A DNA stretch of 37,518 nucleotides. Source: an uncultured Eubacterium sp. (GTDB lineage Bacteria > Bacillota > Clostridia > Lachnospirales > Lachnospiraceae). A program made the position numbers and the translations under genes. This document shows positions 8,359 through 15,493 of the stretch, in pieces. The stretch lies in assembly GCA_934322085.1 (NCBI GenBank), contig CAKRGF010000026.1, positions 1 to 37,518 on the forward strand. The letters are read 5' to 3'. How positions within the stretch are numbered: the first letter of the stretch is position 1; each line of letters begins with the position of its first letter. Below the pieces are notes generated by a model. The model made no database searches. It worked only from the letters and a program-made list of their open reading frames with translations, and was not told the origin of the DNA.

Positions 8359-9133
8359 CTTCACTCTTTTTCGTCCTCTCATAAATCAGGCGCATGCCCT
8401 GTAAGGTCAGCTCTGAATCATAAATATCAATCTTATCGGTGCCCTCTGAAATAATGCGTCCGAGTCCGCCGGTTGCAACTACTTTCATATCTTTATAACC
8501 CGATTCCTCGCGGAACTTATCAATGATATATTCCGCCTGTCCAATCGTTCCGTACACAAGGCCTGCCTGCATACTTGTAATCGTGGTTTTCGCCATAATC
8601 GACTCCGGTTTTATAATTTCAATTTCCGGAAGTTTCGCCGCATTGCTCCAAAGTGCTTTTGCACTGATTCTTATACCGGGTGCCGTGACACCTGCGACAA
8701 ACGCACCGTCTTCCGTCACCAAATCATATGTTGTAGCCGTGCCGTAATCAATGACAAACACCGGCCCGCCATACAAAAAGTAAGCACCGACCGCATCCAC
8801 GACACGATCTGCTCCGATTTCCATCGGATTTGTCGTTGCAATACGGATACCCGATTTTGTTCCATTTCCTACAATCATCGGATCACAGTCGAGATATTTT
8901 TTTACACCACTTGTCAGAGAATACATAATCTTTGGCACAACGGAGCAGATAATGACATCCTCAACGTCGTCTGCCGACACATCTTTGTGAGATAACTGCT
9001 CCACAATCTGGACACCAAACTCATCCGAAGTTCTCGGCAGACTGGTTGTCAGCCGGAACTTATGCAGAATTTTATCTCCTTGAAAAAGTCCAAATGTCAA
9101 ATTTGTATTTCCGATATCAATCGCCAGTAACAT
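8348..9133 (-). CDS. coaX: Type III pantothenate kinase (CoaX)
   Basis: A 261-residue CoaX kinase that phosphorylates pantothenate in the first step of CoA synthesis. The ASKHA-fold phosphate loop DIGNTN (residues 6-11), the pantothenate-site GADRVVDAVGAY and the adenosine-side DYGTATTYD are all present. CoaX enzymes need a monovalent cation and resist feedback by CoA. The start at 9133 follows GGGGG; the four codons upstream are unlikely to be used. It follows the DUF6145 gene by 27 bp and overlaps dusB, a pairing also common in other Firmicutes. Confidence 0.95.
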   Translation of the reverse strand: MLLAIDIGNTNLTFGLFQGDKILHKFRLTTSLPRTSDEFGVQIVEQLSHKDVSADDVEDVIICSVVPKIMYSLTSGVKKYLDCDPMIVGNGTKSGIRIATTNPMEIGADRVVDAVGAYFLYGGPVFVIDYGTATTYDLVTEDGAFVAGVTAPGIRISAKALWSNAAKLPEIEIIKPESIMAKTTITSMQAGLVYGTIGQAEYIIDKFREESGYKDMKVVATGGLGRIISEGTDKIDIYDSELTLQGMRLIYERTKKSEDGK

Positions 9134-9160
9134 AATAGCCCCCATTCAGAGTAAATGGTT

Positions 9161-9490
9161 TCATTCGTTCACTCCGTCAATAAAAAATGTTTTATAGTAA
9201 GTCTCTAAATTCTCTAAAAGTTCTGCGTATTTTACGCGGTATTGTTTGATTTTCAAATGGCTTCCGATTTCATCATAGAAGAAATCATTTTCCTTTGCCG
9301 TCGTAGACATATAAAGGGATCCATCTTCATCAAATTCCATGGTAAATACACCGCCAACATCTTCGGTCATCGTCACCGCCATAATCTGCAGTTCATCCTG
9401 AATTGCAGACGGAAGCGATGCATAACGCGGATTTAAATAGTATTTCTGCTCATAGGCACTGCACGCGCACAAAATCTGTTCTTCCTGCAT
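9161..9490 (-). CDS. DUF6145 family protein, unknown function
   Basis: A 109-residue acidic soluble protein with no signal or membrane segment. The pattern AYEQKYYLNPRYASLPSAIQ followed by ELQIMAV and FDEDG is one I associate with DUF6145, a small family of Lachnospiraceae; this is from memory. The start at 9490 has a strong AGGAGG at six bases, so the eight codons upstream are excluded. It lies 10 bp after the citrate synthase stop and is translated with it. The function is unknown and the context gives no clear hint. Confidence 0.7.
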   Translation of the reverse strand: MQEEQILCACSAYEQKYYLNPRYASLPSAIQDELQIMAVTMTEDVGGVFTMEFDEDGSLYMSTTAKENDFFYDEIGSHLKIKQYRVKYAELLENLETYYKTFFIDGVNE

Positions 9491-9500
9491 GGAAAACCTC

Positions 9501-10874
9501 CTAATCCCGTTCACTTAACGGTGTATATGGTTTGTGTTTTGCCACCGCTTTATAAGCCGGACGAATGATTTTACCGGCATTGACAAGTTCCTCTAAACGG
9601 TGTGCACTCCAGCCGGCGATACGTCCAATCGCAAAAATTGGCGTATAGAGCTCGTGCGGAATCCCCAGCATGCTATATACAAGTCCGCTGTAAAAATCGA
9701 TATTGGCACTAACACCTTTATAAATATGACGCTCATTCGCAATGACTTTTGGTGCCAGTTTTTCAACCAGATTGTAAAGGGCAAATTCTTTCTGCAGCCC
9801 TTTTTCATCGGCAAGTTTCTGGACAAACTTGCGGAACGTTCTCGCACGTGGGTCAGAAATCGAGTACACCGCGTGTCCCATACCGTATATCAAACCGGCA
9901 CGGTCAAATGCCTGCTGATTTAGAAGGGCAATCAGATACGATTCTACTTCGTCCTCATCTTCCCAGTTTTTTACTTTCTTTTTCATATCGTCAAACATCT
10001 GCGATACTTTTTTATTTGCTCCACCATGTCTTGGTCCTTTCAACGAACCGAGTGCTGCCGAAATAGCCGCATAGGTATCGGTTCCGGATGAAGTTACTAC
10101 ATGGTCAGTAAATGTCGAGTTATTACCACCGCCATGCTCCGCATGAAGCACAAGGGCAATATCCAAAATCTTTGCCTCTAACGGTGAAAATTTACTATTT
10201 GGACGAAGCATATGCAGAATATTTTCTGCGGTGGAATACTCCGCTTTTGGCGGGTGCAGGAAAAAACTCGTTCCTTCATGGAAATAGCATGCCGCCTGAT
10301 AACCATATACCGCAAACATCGGAAACAGTGCTACTAACTGCAAACACTGGCGCAGCACATTTTCCGTAGTAATATCGTCTGCTCTGTCGTCATAAGAATA
10401 TAACGTAAGAACGCTTCGTCCGAGTGTATTCATAAGGTCAACACTTGGTGCTTTCATAATAATATCGCGCACAAAACTGGTTGGCAGACTCTGACGGTAA
10501 TTGGCTAACATGTCTTTGAGTTCTTCTAATTGGGATTCATTCGGCAGTTTTCCAAAAATCAGAAGATACACAACTTCCTCGTATCCAAACCGTTTTTCGG
10601 ACAAAAAGCCATCCACGATATCTTCGATATCAATTCCCTGATAATATAATTTACCATCACAGGGAACCTGTACTCCATCTGAAATGGTTGTTGACTGAAT
10701 CTCGGAAATCTCTGTGAGTCCGGTCAGTACACCACGTCCATTCAAATCGCGGAGTCCGCGCTTTACTTCATATTTTTCATAAAGAGTAGAGTCAATGGTG
10801 CTGCTCGCTTCACACACCGATGCCATCTTATGTAACCAGTCACTTCGATATCCGGCGTTTAAGTTATTGCTCAT
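9501..10874 (-). CDS. Citrate synthase (type II-like, long form)
   Basis: A 457-residue citrate synthase family enzyme that condenses oxaloacetate with acetyl-CoA. Catalytic histidines lie in LHAEHGGGNNST and in GMGHAVYSISDPRAR, the latter also carrying the oxaloacetate-binding Arg and catalytic Asp region; the C-terminal arginine segment IGRIAGWSAHRLEE is present. The protein is longer than the 370-residue Gram-positive CitZ type, with about 60 extra N-terminal residues, as in a clade of clostridial enzymes. Start: ATG behind AAGGAG. A 2-methylcitrate synthase activity cannot be excluded. It sits 19 bp after argF; citrate leads to 2-oxoglutarate and glutamate, which would feed ornithine synthesis. 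Confidence 0.93.
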   Translation of the reverse strand: MSNNLNAGYRSDWLHKMASVCEASSTIDSTLYEKYEVKRGLRDLNGRGVLTGLTEISEIQSTTISDGVQVPCDGKLYYQGIDIEDIVDGFLSEKRFGYEEVVYLLIFGKLPNESQLEELKDMLANYRQSLPTSFVRDIIMKAPSVDLMNTLGRSVLTLYSYDDRADDITTENVLRQCLQLVALFPMFAVYGYQAACYFHEGTSFFLHPPKAEYSTAENILHMLRPNSKFSPLEAKILDIALVLHAEHGGGNNSTFTDHVVTSSGTDTYAAISAALGSLKGPRHGGANKKVSQMFDDMKKKVKNWEDEDEVESYLIALLNQQAFDRAGLIYGMGHAVYSISDPRARTFRKFVQKLADEKGLQKEFALYNLVEKLAPKVIANERHIYKGVSANIDFYSGLVYSMLGIPHELYTPIFAIGRIAGWSAHRLEELVNAGKIIRPAYKAVAKHKPYTPLSERD

Positions 10875-10893
10875 ATTGGCTCCTTTCGTTGCT

Positions 10894-11883
10894 TTACCTT
10901 GGAAGTGTCACATACATAACCGCTTTGATTGTGTGCATGCGGTTTTCTGCCTCGCGAAATACCACGTCAGCATATTTTTCAAACACTTCATCTGTTACTT
11001 CCATTTCTGTCAATCCATATTTTTCATAGATTTCTTTTCCAATCTTCGTTTTCAAATCATGGAATGCCGGCAGACAATGCATAAATACTGCGTTTTCTTT
11101 TGCATTATCCATTGCCGCTTTGTTAATCTGATAAGGGCTTAATGCCTCAATTCTTTCTTTCCAGACTTCATCCGGCTCGCCCATAGAAACCCACACATCG
11201 GTATAAAGAACATCTGCATCTTTTGTTCCCTCTTTTACATCTTCTGTGAGAGTAATGCTGCCGCCGCTCGCTTTTGCATATTCCTCACACTGAGCGACCA
11301 GTTCTTTATTTGGAAAATATTCTTTTGGTGCGCAGGCAGTAAAATGCATTCCCATTTTGCTGCACGCAATCATCAGAGAATTTCCCATGTTATAGCGGGC
11401 ATCGCCCATATAAGTCAGACGAATTCCTTCCAAATGTCCAAACTGCTCCTCAATCGTAAGAAGGTCAGCAAGCATCTGGGTCGGATGATATTCATTCGTC
11501 AATCCGTTCCATACCGGCACACCGGCATACTCTGCCAGTTCTTCAACAATTTCCTGTCCAAAGCCGCGGTACTCAATACCGTCAAACATACGTCCAAGCA
11601 CGCGTGCCGTATCCGCAATACTTTCTTTCTTGCCAATCTGGGAACCACTTGGGTCTAAGTATGTCACACCCATTCCCAAATCATGTGCTGCGACTTCAAA
11701 TGAGCAGCGTGTTCTCGTACTTGTTTTTTCAAAAATGAGGGCAATGTTTCGTCCCTCAAATTCTTTCATCGGAACATGATTTTTTTTCTTTTCCTTCAAA
11801 TCTTTTGCTGTATCCAGAAAATAGCGAATCTCTTCCGGTGTAAAATCCTTTAATGTCAAAAAGTTTCTTCCTTGTAAATTCAT
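10894..11883 (-). CDS. argF: Ornithine carbamoyltransferase
   Basis: A 329-residue enzyme that makes citrulline from ornithine and carbamoyl phosphate. The carbamoyl-phosphate motif STRTR (residues 55-59), HPTQ (133-136) and the ornithine-site FMHCLPAFHD with its active Cys are all visible. The start at MNLQGRN (11883) matches the family; the frame is open upstream but that part overlaps the SPFH gene end. The gene lies between SPFH and citrate synthase with no other arg gene nearby; argH is about 19 kb away. ArgF (anabolic) is preferred over ArcB (catabolic) because no arcA or arcC is present, but this is not decisive. Confidence 0.94.
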   Translation of the reverse strand: MNLQGRNFLTLKDFTPEEIRYFLDTAKDLKEKKKNHVPMKEFEGRNIALIFEKTSTRTRCSFEVAAHDLGMGVTYLDPSGSQIGKKESIADTARVLGRMFDGIEYRGFGQEIVEELAEYAGVPVWNGLTNEYHPTQMLADLLTIEEQFGHLEGIRLTYMGDARYNMGNSLMIACSKMGMHFTACAPKEYFPNKELVAQCEEYAKASGGSITLTEDVKEGTKDADVLYTDVWVSMGEPDEVWKERIEALSPYQINKAAMDNAKENAVFMHCLPAFHDLKTKIGKEIYEKYGLTEMEVTDEVFEKYADVVFREAENRMHTIKAVMYVTLPR

Positions 11884-11905
11884 TTTTTTCACTCTTTTCT
11901 CTGTG

Positions 11906-12853
11906 TTATTTTTCTTTACATGTTTCAATCACGGATTTTGCCAGTCCGGCAATTCCCTGAATTTCCGATGGAATAATAATTTTGGTTGCCTGACCGTCAC
12001 TTGCTTTTTCAAACGCTTCCAAGCTCTTTAAGGTCAGAACCGGTTCCGTCGGTGCAGCTTCATTTAAGTATTTCAGACCTTCTGCTGTCGCCTTCTGGAC
12101 CTCTGCAATTGCCTGAGCCTTACCTTCTGCCTCGCGAATCATCGCTTCTTTCTTCGCTTCTGCGCGAAGAATTGCTGCTTCTTTTTCTGCTTCCGCTTCC
12201 AAAATCGCAGACTCTTTTTTACCTTCTGCTACAAGGACTGTCGATTTTTTCTCACCTTCCGCACGAAGAATGGATTCACGTCTCTCACGCTCCGCCTTCA
12301 TCTGCTTCTCCATGGAATCCTGAATTTCTCTCGGAGGAATGATATTTTTCAATTCCACACGGTTTACTTTAATTCCCCACGGGTCAGTCGCAATATCCAG
12401 ATTGGAACGCATATGCGTATTAATTGTCTCACGTGACGTAAGTGTCTGGTCTAATTCCAAATCACCAATGATATTTCTAAGTGTCGTCGCCGTCAGATTT
12501 TCAATTGCCATAATCGGATTTTCCACCCCGTACGTAAAAAGCTTCGGGTCCGTAATCTGGAAAAATACAACGGTGTCAATCTGCATCGTTACATTATCCT
12601 TTGTAATTACCGGCTGTGGCGGGAAATCCATCACCTGCTCTTTTAACAGAACTTTTCTGGCTACCTTGTCAATAATCGGAACCTTAAAATGCAGTCCAAC
12701 CGACCACGTACACTGATAGCCACCCAGTCTCTCAACAATAAATGCATGTGCCTGTGGCACAATTTTAATACAAGATGCCAGTACACAAAGAATAATTACT
12801 ACAATCGCAATAATAATAATTGGTACCAGGCTAATCTCCATTTCACTTCCCAT
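11906..12853 (-). CDS. SPFH/band 7 (stomatin/paraslipin-like) membrane protein
   Basis: A 315-residue SPFH protein: one N-terminal membrane helix (about residues 8-30), the SPFH domain with VERLGGYQCTWSVGLHFKVPIID, then a long alanine/glutamate/lysine-rich helix with repeated AEAEKEAA-type segments that forms coiled coils. This is the QmcA/paraslipin subgroup. These proteins oligomerise in lipid microdomains and typically work with NfeD-like partners. The nfeD gene lies directly upstream (36-bp gap), supporting the pair. The start ATG at 12853 has GGAGG six bases before it. The specific role in the cell is not known. Confidence 0.93.
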   Translation of the reverse strand: MGSEMEISLVPIIIIAIVVIILCVLASCIKIVPQAHAFIVERLGGYQCTWSVGLHFKVPIIDKVARKVLLKEQVMDFPPQPVITKDNVTMQIDTVVFFQITDPKLFTYGVENPIMAIENLTATTLRNIIGDLELDQTLTSRETINTHMRSNLDIATDPWGIKVNRVELKNIIPPREIQDSMEKQMKAERERRESILRAEGEKKSTVLVAEGKKESAILEAEAEKEAAILRAEAKKEAMIREAEGKAQAIAEVQKATAEGLKYLNEAAPTEPVLTLKSLEAFEKASDGQATKIIIPSEIQGIAGLAKSVIETCKEK

Positions 12854-12889
12854 AATATGCCTCCATTCCGCGCTTTCGCGCTGTTTTTA

Positions 12890-13312
12890 TCACTCTTTTA
12901 CCAGTAACTTGACACCGGAAACCGATTGAACCGTTACTACTTTTCCCCCTTCAATCACCGTGTCATCCACACTGCGTGCCATCCATTCGACACCACGAAG
13001 ACGTACCGTGCCGCTTCCTTTTGCATTATCAATTGTTTCGATGACTTCCGCTTTCTGCCCCGGCAGTTCATCAATATTGGTCTTGGCACGATTTTTGTCA
13101 AGCACTTTTACAGCAAACGGTCGAACTAAAACCATAACCACAACCGACACGCCGGCAAACAAAACAATCTGTAACCACAAAGGTCCGTTAAGTCCTGCCG
13201 CAATCGCCGCTGCCACACCGCCAAGACTAAACCAAATCGTCGTAAGACCCAGTGTAAAAATCTCAATGATTAACATAACAGCTACCAGTACAAGCCAAAA
13301 AATCGTCAACAT
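12890..13312 (-). CDS. NfeD-like membrane protein
   Basis: A 140-residue short NfeD protein with two or three membrane segments (about residues 2-24, 28-40 and 47-65) and a C-terminal OB-fold domain reading GQKAEVIETI, SGTVRLRGVEWMARS and GGKVVTVQSVSGVKLLVKE. The N-terminal ClpP-like protease domain of long NfeD forms is absent. It partners the SPFH protein encoded next. It is the first gene of the operon, starting behind GGGAGG, with a promoter at 13355-13383. The repeat cluster begins about 110 bp upstream. Confidence 0.92.
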   Translation of the reverse strand: MLTIFWLVLVAVMLIIEIFTLGLTTIWFSLGGVAAAIAAGLNGPLWLQIVLFAGVSVVVMVLVRPFAVKVLDKNRAKTNIDELPGQKAEVIETIDNAKGSGTVRLRGVEWMARSVDDTVIEGGKVVTVQSVSGVKLLVKE

Positions 13313-13354
13313 CGTCTCGAATCCTCCCTTTCATTTTATTCACTGTTTCTCCTT

Positions 13355-13383
13355 ATCATACTAAAAAATTAGGTTTTTGTCAA
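13355..13383 (-). promoter_or_regulatory. SigA-type promoter of the nfeD operon
   Basis: Minus strand: TTGACA (13383-13378), a 17-base spacer and TATGAT (13360-13355). It is the only strong promoter seen upstream of the seven-gene operon. Confidence 0.75.
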
Positions 13384-13423
13384 AATTTTAACAGATTTTG
13401 TTTGTGGCGTGGGGGTGTCAATT

Positions 13424-13585
13424 TTTTTGGTTTCCGTATTTTATTCGAAAAGTTTGCATGGCGTGGGCGCTCCCGCTAGACAAATACGCAGAAGTATCGA
13501 CATGCAAACTACGCATGTCTCATACTTGCGCATTTGTACCCACGCCATACAAATCTTTTCGAATAAATTACTGGAATCCTAAATA
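13424..13585. repeat. Palindromic repeat family 1, copy B (about 160-bp hairpin)
   Basis: The left arm TTTTGGTTTCCGTATTTTAT and the right arm ending TTACTGGAATCCTAAAT are reverse complements over about 40 bases. The inner part pairs almost fully as well (ACAAATACGCA with TGCGCATTTGT, GACATGC with GCATGTC). Outer ends match copy A at 293-452, but the middle of the arms differs between copies while staying self-complementary in each. It sits just upstream of the nfeD promoter. Confidence 0.8.
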
Positions 13586-13657
13586 AGTTGGCAACTACCT
13601 CTTTACGCAAATCTTTTCTTCATAAATCACTGGAACCACAAATAAGTTGGCTGCCAC
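13549..13657. repeat. Tandem direct repeat of the family-1 right end (about 50 bp, two units)
   Basis: Unit 1 (13549-13598) and unit 2 (13607-13657) share AAATCTTTTC, ATAAATTACTGGAA (unit 2 has one change) and AAATAAGTTGGC. Unit 1 is the end of hairpin copy B plus its flank; unit 2 is a lone right end without a left arm. It looks like a duplication or a decayed third copy. Confidence 0.7.
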
Positions 13658-13680
13658 CAATAGTATAAGCAACCGAAAGC

Positions 13681-13879
13681 GAAATAACTCTCGCTGTAAT
13701 TTTAAACAGAAAAAGAGAGCGACGATTCATCATGAGGGACTTTGAACACCGTCGGTGCGTAGAGGGCGTATTCCGCCCTCATGCACCGTTACGTGTGTTC
13801 ACCTAAGCGCAAGCGGTCCCGAATGAGAATCTTACGCTCTCTTTTTCTATTTACCCTAATTACAGCGAAATTTATTTCC
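13681..13879. repeat. Palindromic repeat family 2, full copy (about 200-bp hairpin)
   Basis: The left arm (from GAAATAACTCTCGCTGTAAT) pairs with the right arm (ending ATTACAGCGAAATTTATTTC). The shared core is AGAAAAAGAGAGCG on the left and CGCTCTCTTTTTCT on the right. Further in, GAACACC pairs with GTGTTC, GGTGC with GCACC and GAGGGCG with CGCCCTC around a short loop. The two strands look alike, so orientation cannot be set. No open frame of note is present. Confidence 0.8.
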
Positions 13880-13920
13880 ATTTCAGTGCCCATACCGCTA
13901 CGCAACTCAACGAGCGAAAG

Positions 13921-13964
13921 CGGCCCATGAGGAACAAACTTTTTGTACTAAATTACGGAAACTA
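13921..13964. repeat. Partial family-1 repeat copy, inverted and decayed
   Basis: GCCCATGAG, then CAAACTTTTTGTAC and ATTACGGAAAC, follow the arm layout of copy A (GCCCATGAG, CAAAGCTTTTCTAC, ATTAC). The final ATTACGGAAAC is the reverse complement of the family's left end, so this copy is turned round. The matching second arm is mostly lost. Confidence 0.5.
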
Positions 13965-13987
13965 TAGATATTGCTGTAATTGCTTGC

Positions 13988-14046
13988 CGCGAGCGGTCCC
14001 GAATGGGAATCTTTCGCTCTCTTTTTCTATTTACCCTAATTACAGC
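13988..14046. repeat. Partial family-2 repeat, direct copy of the right arm
   Basis: About 58 bp nearly identical to 13808-13866 (exactly 180 bp earlier): GAGCGGTCCCGAATGGGAAT, then CGCTCTCTTTTTCTATTTAC and CCTAATTACAGC. Differences are a few single bases. The copy overlaps the end of the TrmH-type gene and supplies its last codons and stop. Confidence 0.85.
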
Positions 14047-14827
14047 AGAGTTTATTCCGCTGCACCTCATACATCAACAACGCAGCCGATACTGCTGCAT
14101 TCAACGACTCCAGTTCGCCCTCCATCGGAATGATTACTTTTTTATCGGCGAGGTTGGTGACTTCATCACTCAGTCCATTTGCCTCGTTGCCGATTAAGAT
14201 GCCGATGCGTCCGTCATACGTTTCCTCGCGGAAGTTTTTCTTACCCTGCAGGTGGGCGGCATAAAAGTGAAAAGACTGTTTTTGCAGCATTTTCATCTCC
14301 TCGCTCATTGACTCGCAGATATAAAACGGAACACGAAACATTGCTCCCATCGTTGAACGCACAACTTTCGGATTAAACAAATCTACACAGCCGGACGATA
14401 AAACGACACCTGACATACCGGCTCCCTCTGCTGTCCGAAACATTGTTCCCAGATTACCGGGATCTTGTATGTTTTCGAGGCAGAGAAGTTTACATTCATC
14501 CGAGGAAATCATTTGCTCCTTGTCATAGGACGGCATTGTGATAACCGCCAAAACACCCTGTGGATTTACGGTGTCTGACATCTGCTTAAATAACGCTGTC
14601 TTAAGCACCTCAATCGCCGGACGTTTTTGCAGTTTTGCCAGTTCTTTGGCTAATGCCTGTTCTTCTTTTTCATCACAGTACAATTCCTGCACCAAATTTC
14701 TCTGCAATGCCTCACGCACCATTTTCCATCCCTCTACGACAAAGACACCTTCTTTTTTTCTTGCCCTTGCCTGCTTCATCAGTTTCTGGATGCGCTTAAA
14801 TTTTGCATTTGCTGCTGACTCAATCAT
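14036..14827 (-). CDS. TrmH/SpoU-family RNA 2'-O-methyltransferase
   Basis: A 263-residue SPOUT methyltransferase with an N-terminal substrate-binding domain (starting IESAANAKFKRIQKLM) and the knotted catalytic domain. Motif 1 is LENIQDPGNLGTMFRTAEG with the catalytic Asn/Arg, motif 2 is IGILIGNEANGLSDEV, and motif 3 is IPMEGELESLNAAVSAALLMYE. The target (rRNA or tRNA ribose) cannot be read from sequence; the form matches the RlmB/TsnR-like group. ATG at 14827 overlaps the ktrA stop by 4 bp. The last five codons (KLCCN) and the stop lie inside a palindromic repeat, so the original C-terminus may have been replaced. Confidence 0.92.
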   Translation of the reverse strand: MIESAANAKFKRIQKLMKQARARKKEGVFVVEGWKMVREALQRNLVQELYCDEKEEQALAKELAKLQKRPAIEVLKTALFKQMSDTVNPQGVLAVITMPSYDKEQMISSDECKLLCLENIQDPGNLGTMFRTAEGAGMSGVVLSSGCVDLFNPKVVRSTMGAMFRVPFYICESMSEEMKMLQKQSFHFYAAHLQGKKNFREETYDGRIGILIGNEANGLSDEVTNLADKKVIIPMEGELESLNAAVSAALLMYEVQRNKLCCN

Positions 14828-15483
14828 TCTTTCATCTCCCGTAACTTCTGTATCTCTGTATTATGTCCCAAAACAATTAAAACATCCTGTGGATGCAGTG
14901 CATACGATGCAGGTGGATTCACATTGGTCTCTTCCAATCCACGGATACCGATAATACTGATGCCATAGCGCGAGCGGATATTTAACTGCTCCAATGTTTT
15001 TCCTGCCCAGTTTGACGGCACTGCCATATCCACAATACTATATTCATCCGAGAGTTCAATTGCCTCAAAATAATTACCATTCATAATATCGTTGCCAACA
15101 CGGATTCCCATTGCACGGTCAGGAAAAATTACTTTGTCTGCCCCGATACGGCTCAAAATTCTTCCTTCCATATCAGTGGATGCCTTTGCCATGATAAATG
15201 GTACATTCAATTCTTTTAACTGCATCGTAATCAGGGCACTGGTCTCCAAACTCCGTCCGACGCCGATAATCGCACCGTCATAATTTCCAATTCCTAACTG
15301 TTTGACCGCTTCCGGGTTCGTGGCATCCGCACAAATTGTATGCGTCACTTCCGAAGCAATCTGCTCTAACCGCTCCTCATCTTTATCCACTACCATCACG
15401 GTAGCACCGGAATTGGCAAGGGTTTTCGCAACATACATACCAAAATCACCAACACCAAACACAACAAATTCTTTGCGTTTCAT
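14824..15483 (-). CDS. ktrA: Potassium uptake regulatory subunit KtrA (RCK domains)
   Basis: A 219-residue cytoplasmic protein with an RCK_N Rossmann domain (VFGVGDFGMYVAKTL at about residues 6-20, acidic VVDKD ending the second strand) and an RCK_C domain from about residue 135. Such subunits form an octameric ring that gates the KtrB channel by ATP/ADP, and RCK_C domains of Firmicutes can bind c-di-AMP. The start at 15483 has AGGAGG; six extra upstream codons are rejected. It follows ktrB by 10 bp. Confidence 0.93.
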   Translation of the reverse strand: MKRKEFVVFGVGDFGMYVAKTLANSGATVMVVDKDEERLEQIASEVTHTICADATNPEAVKQLGIGNYDGAIIGVGRSLETSALITMQLKELNVPFIMAKASTDMEGRILSRIGADKVIFPDRAMGIRVGNDIMNGNYFEAIELSDEYSIVDMAVPSNWAGKTLEQLNIRSRYGISIIGIRGLEETNVNPPASYALHPQDVLIVLGHNTEIQKLREMKE

Positions 15484-15493
15484 CGTATTCCTC

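Noticed and set aside
13549..13657. CRISPR-like direct repeats
   Set aside because: Only two units of about 50 bp with an 8-bp gap, and both are the end of a palindromic element; no spacer pattern or cas gene.
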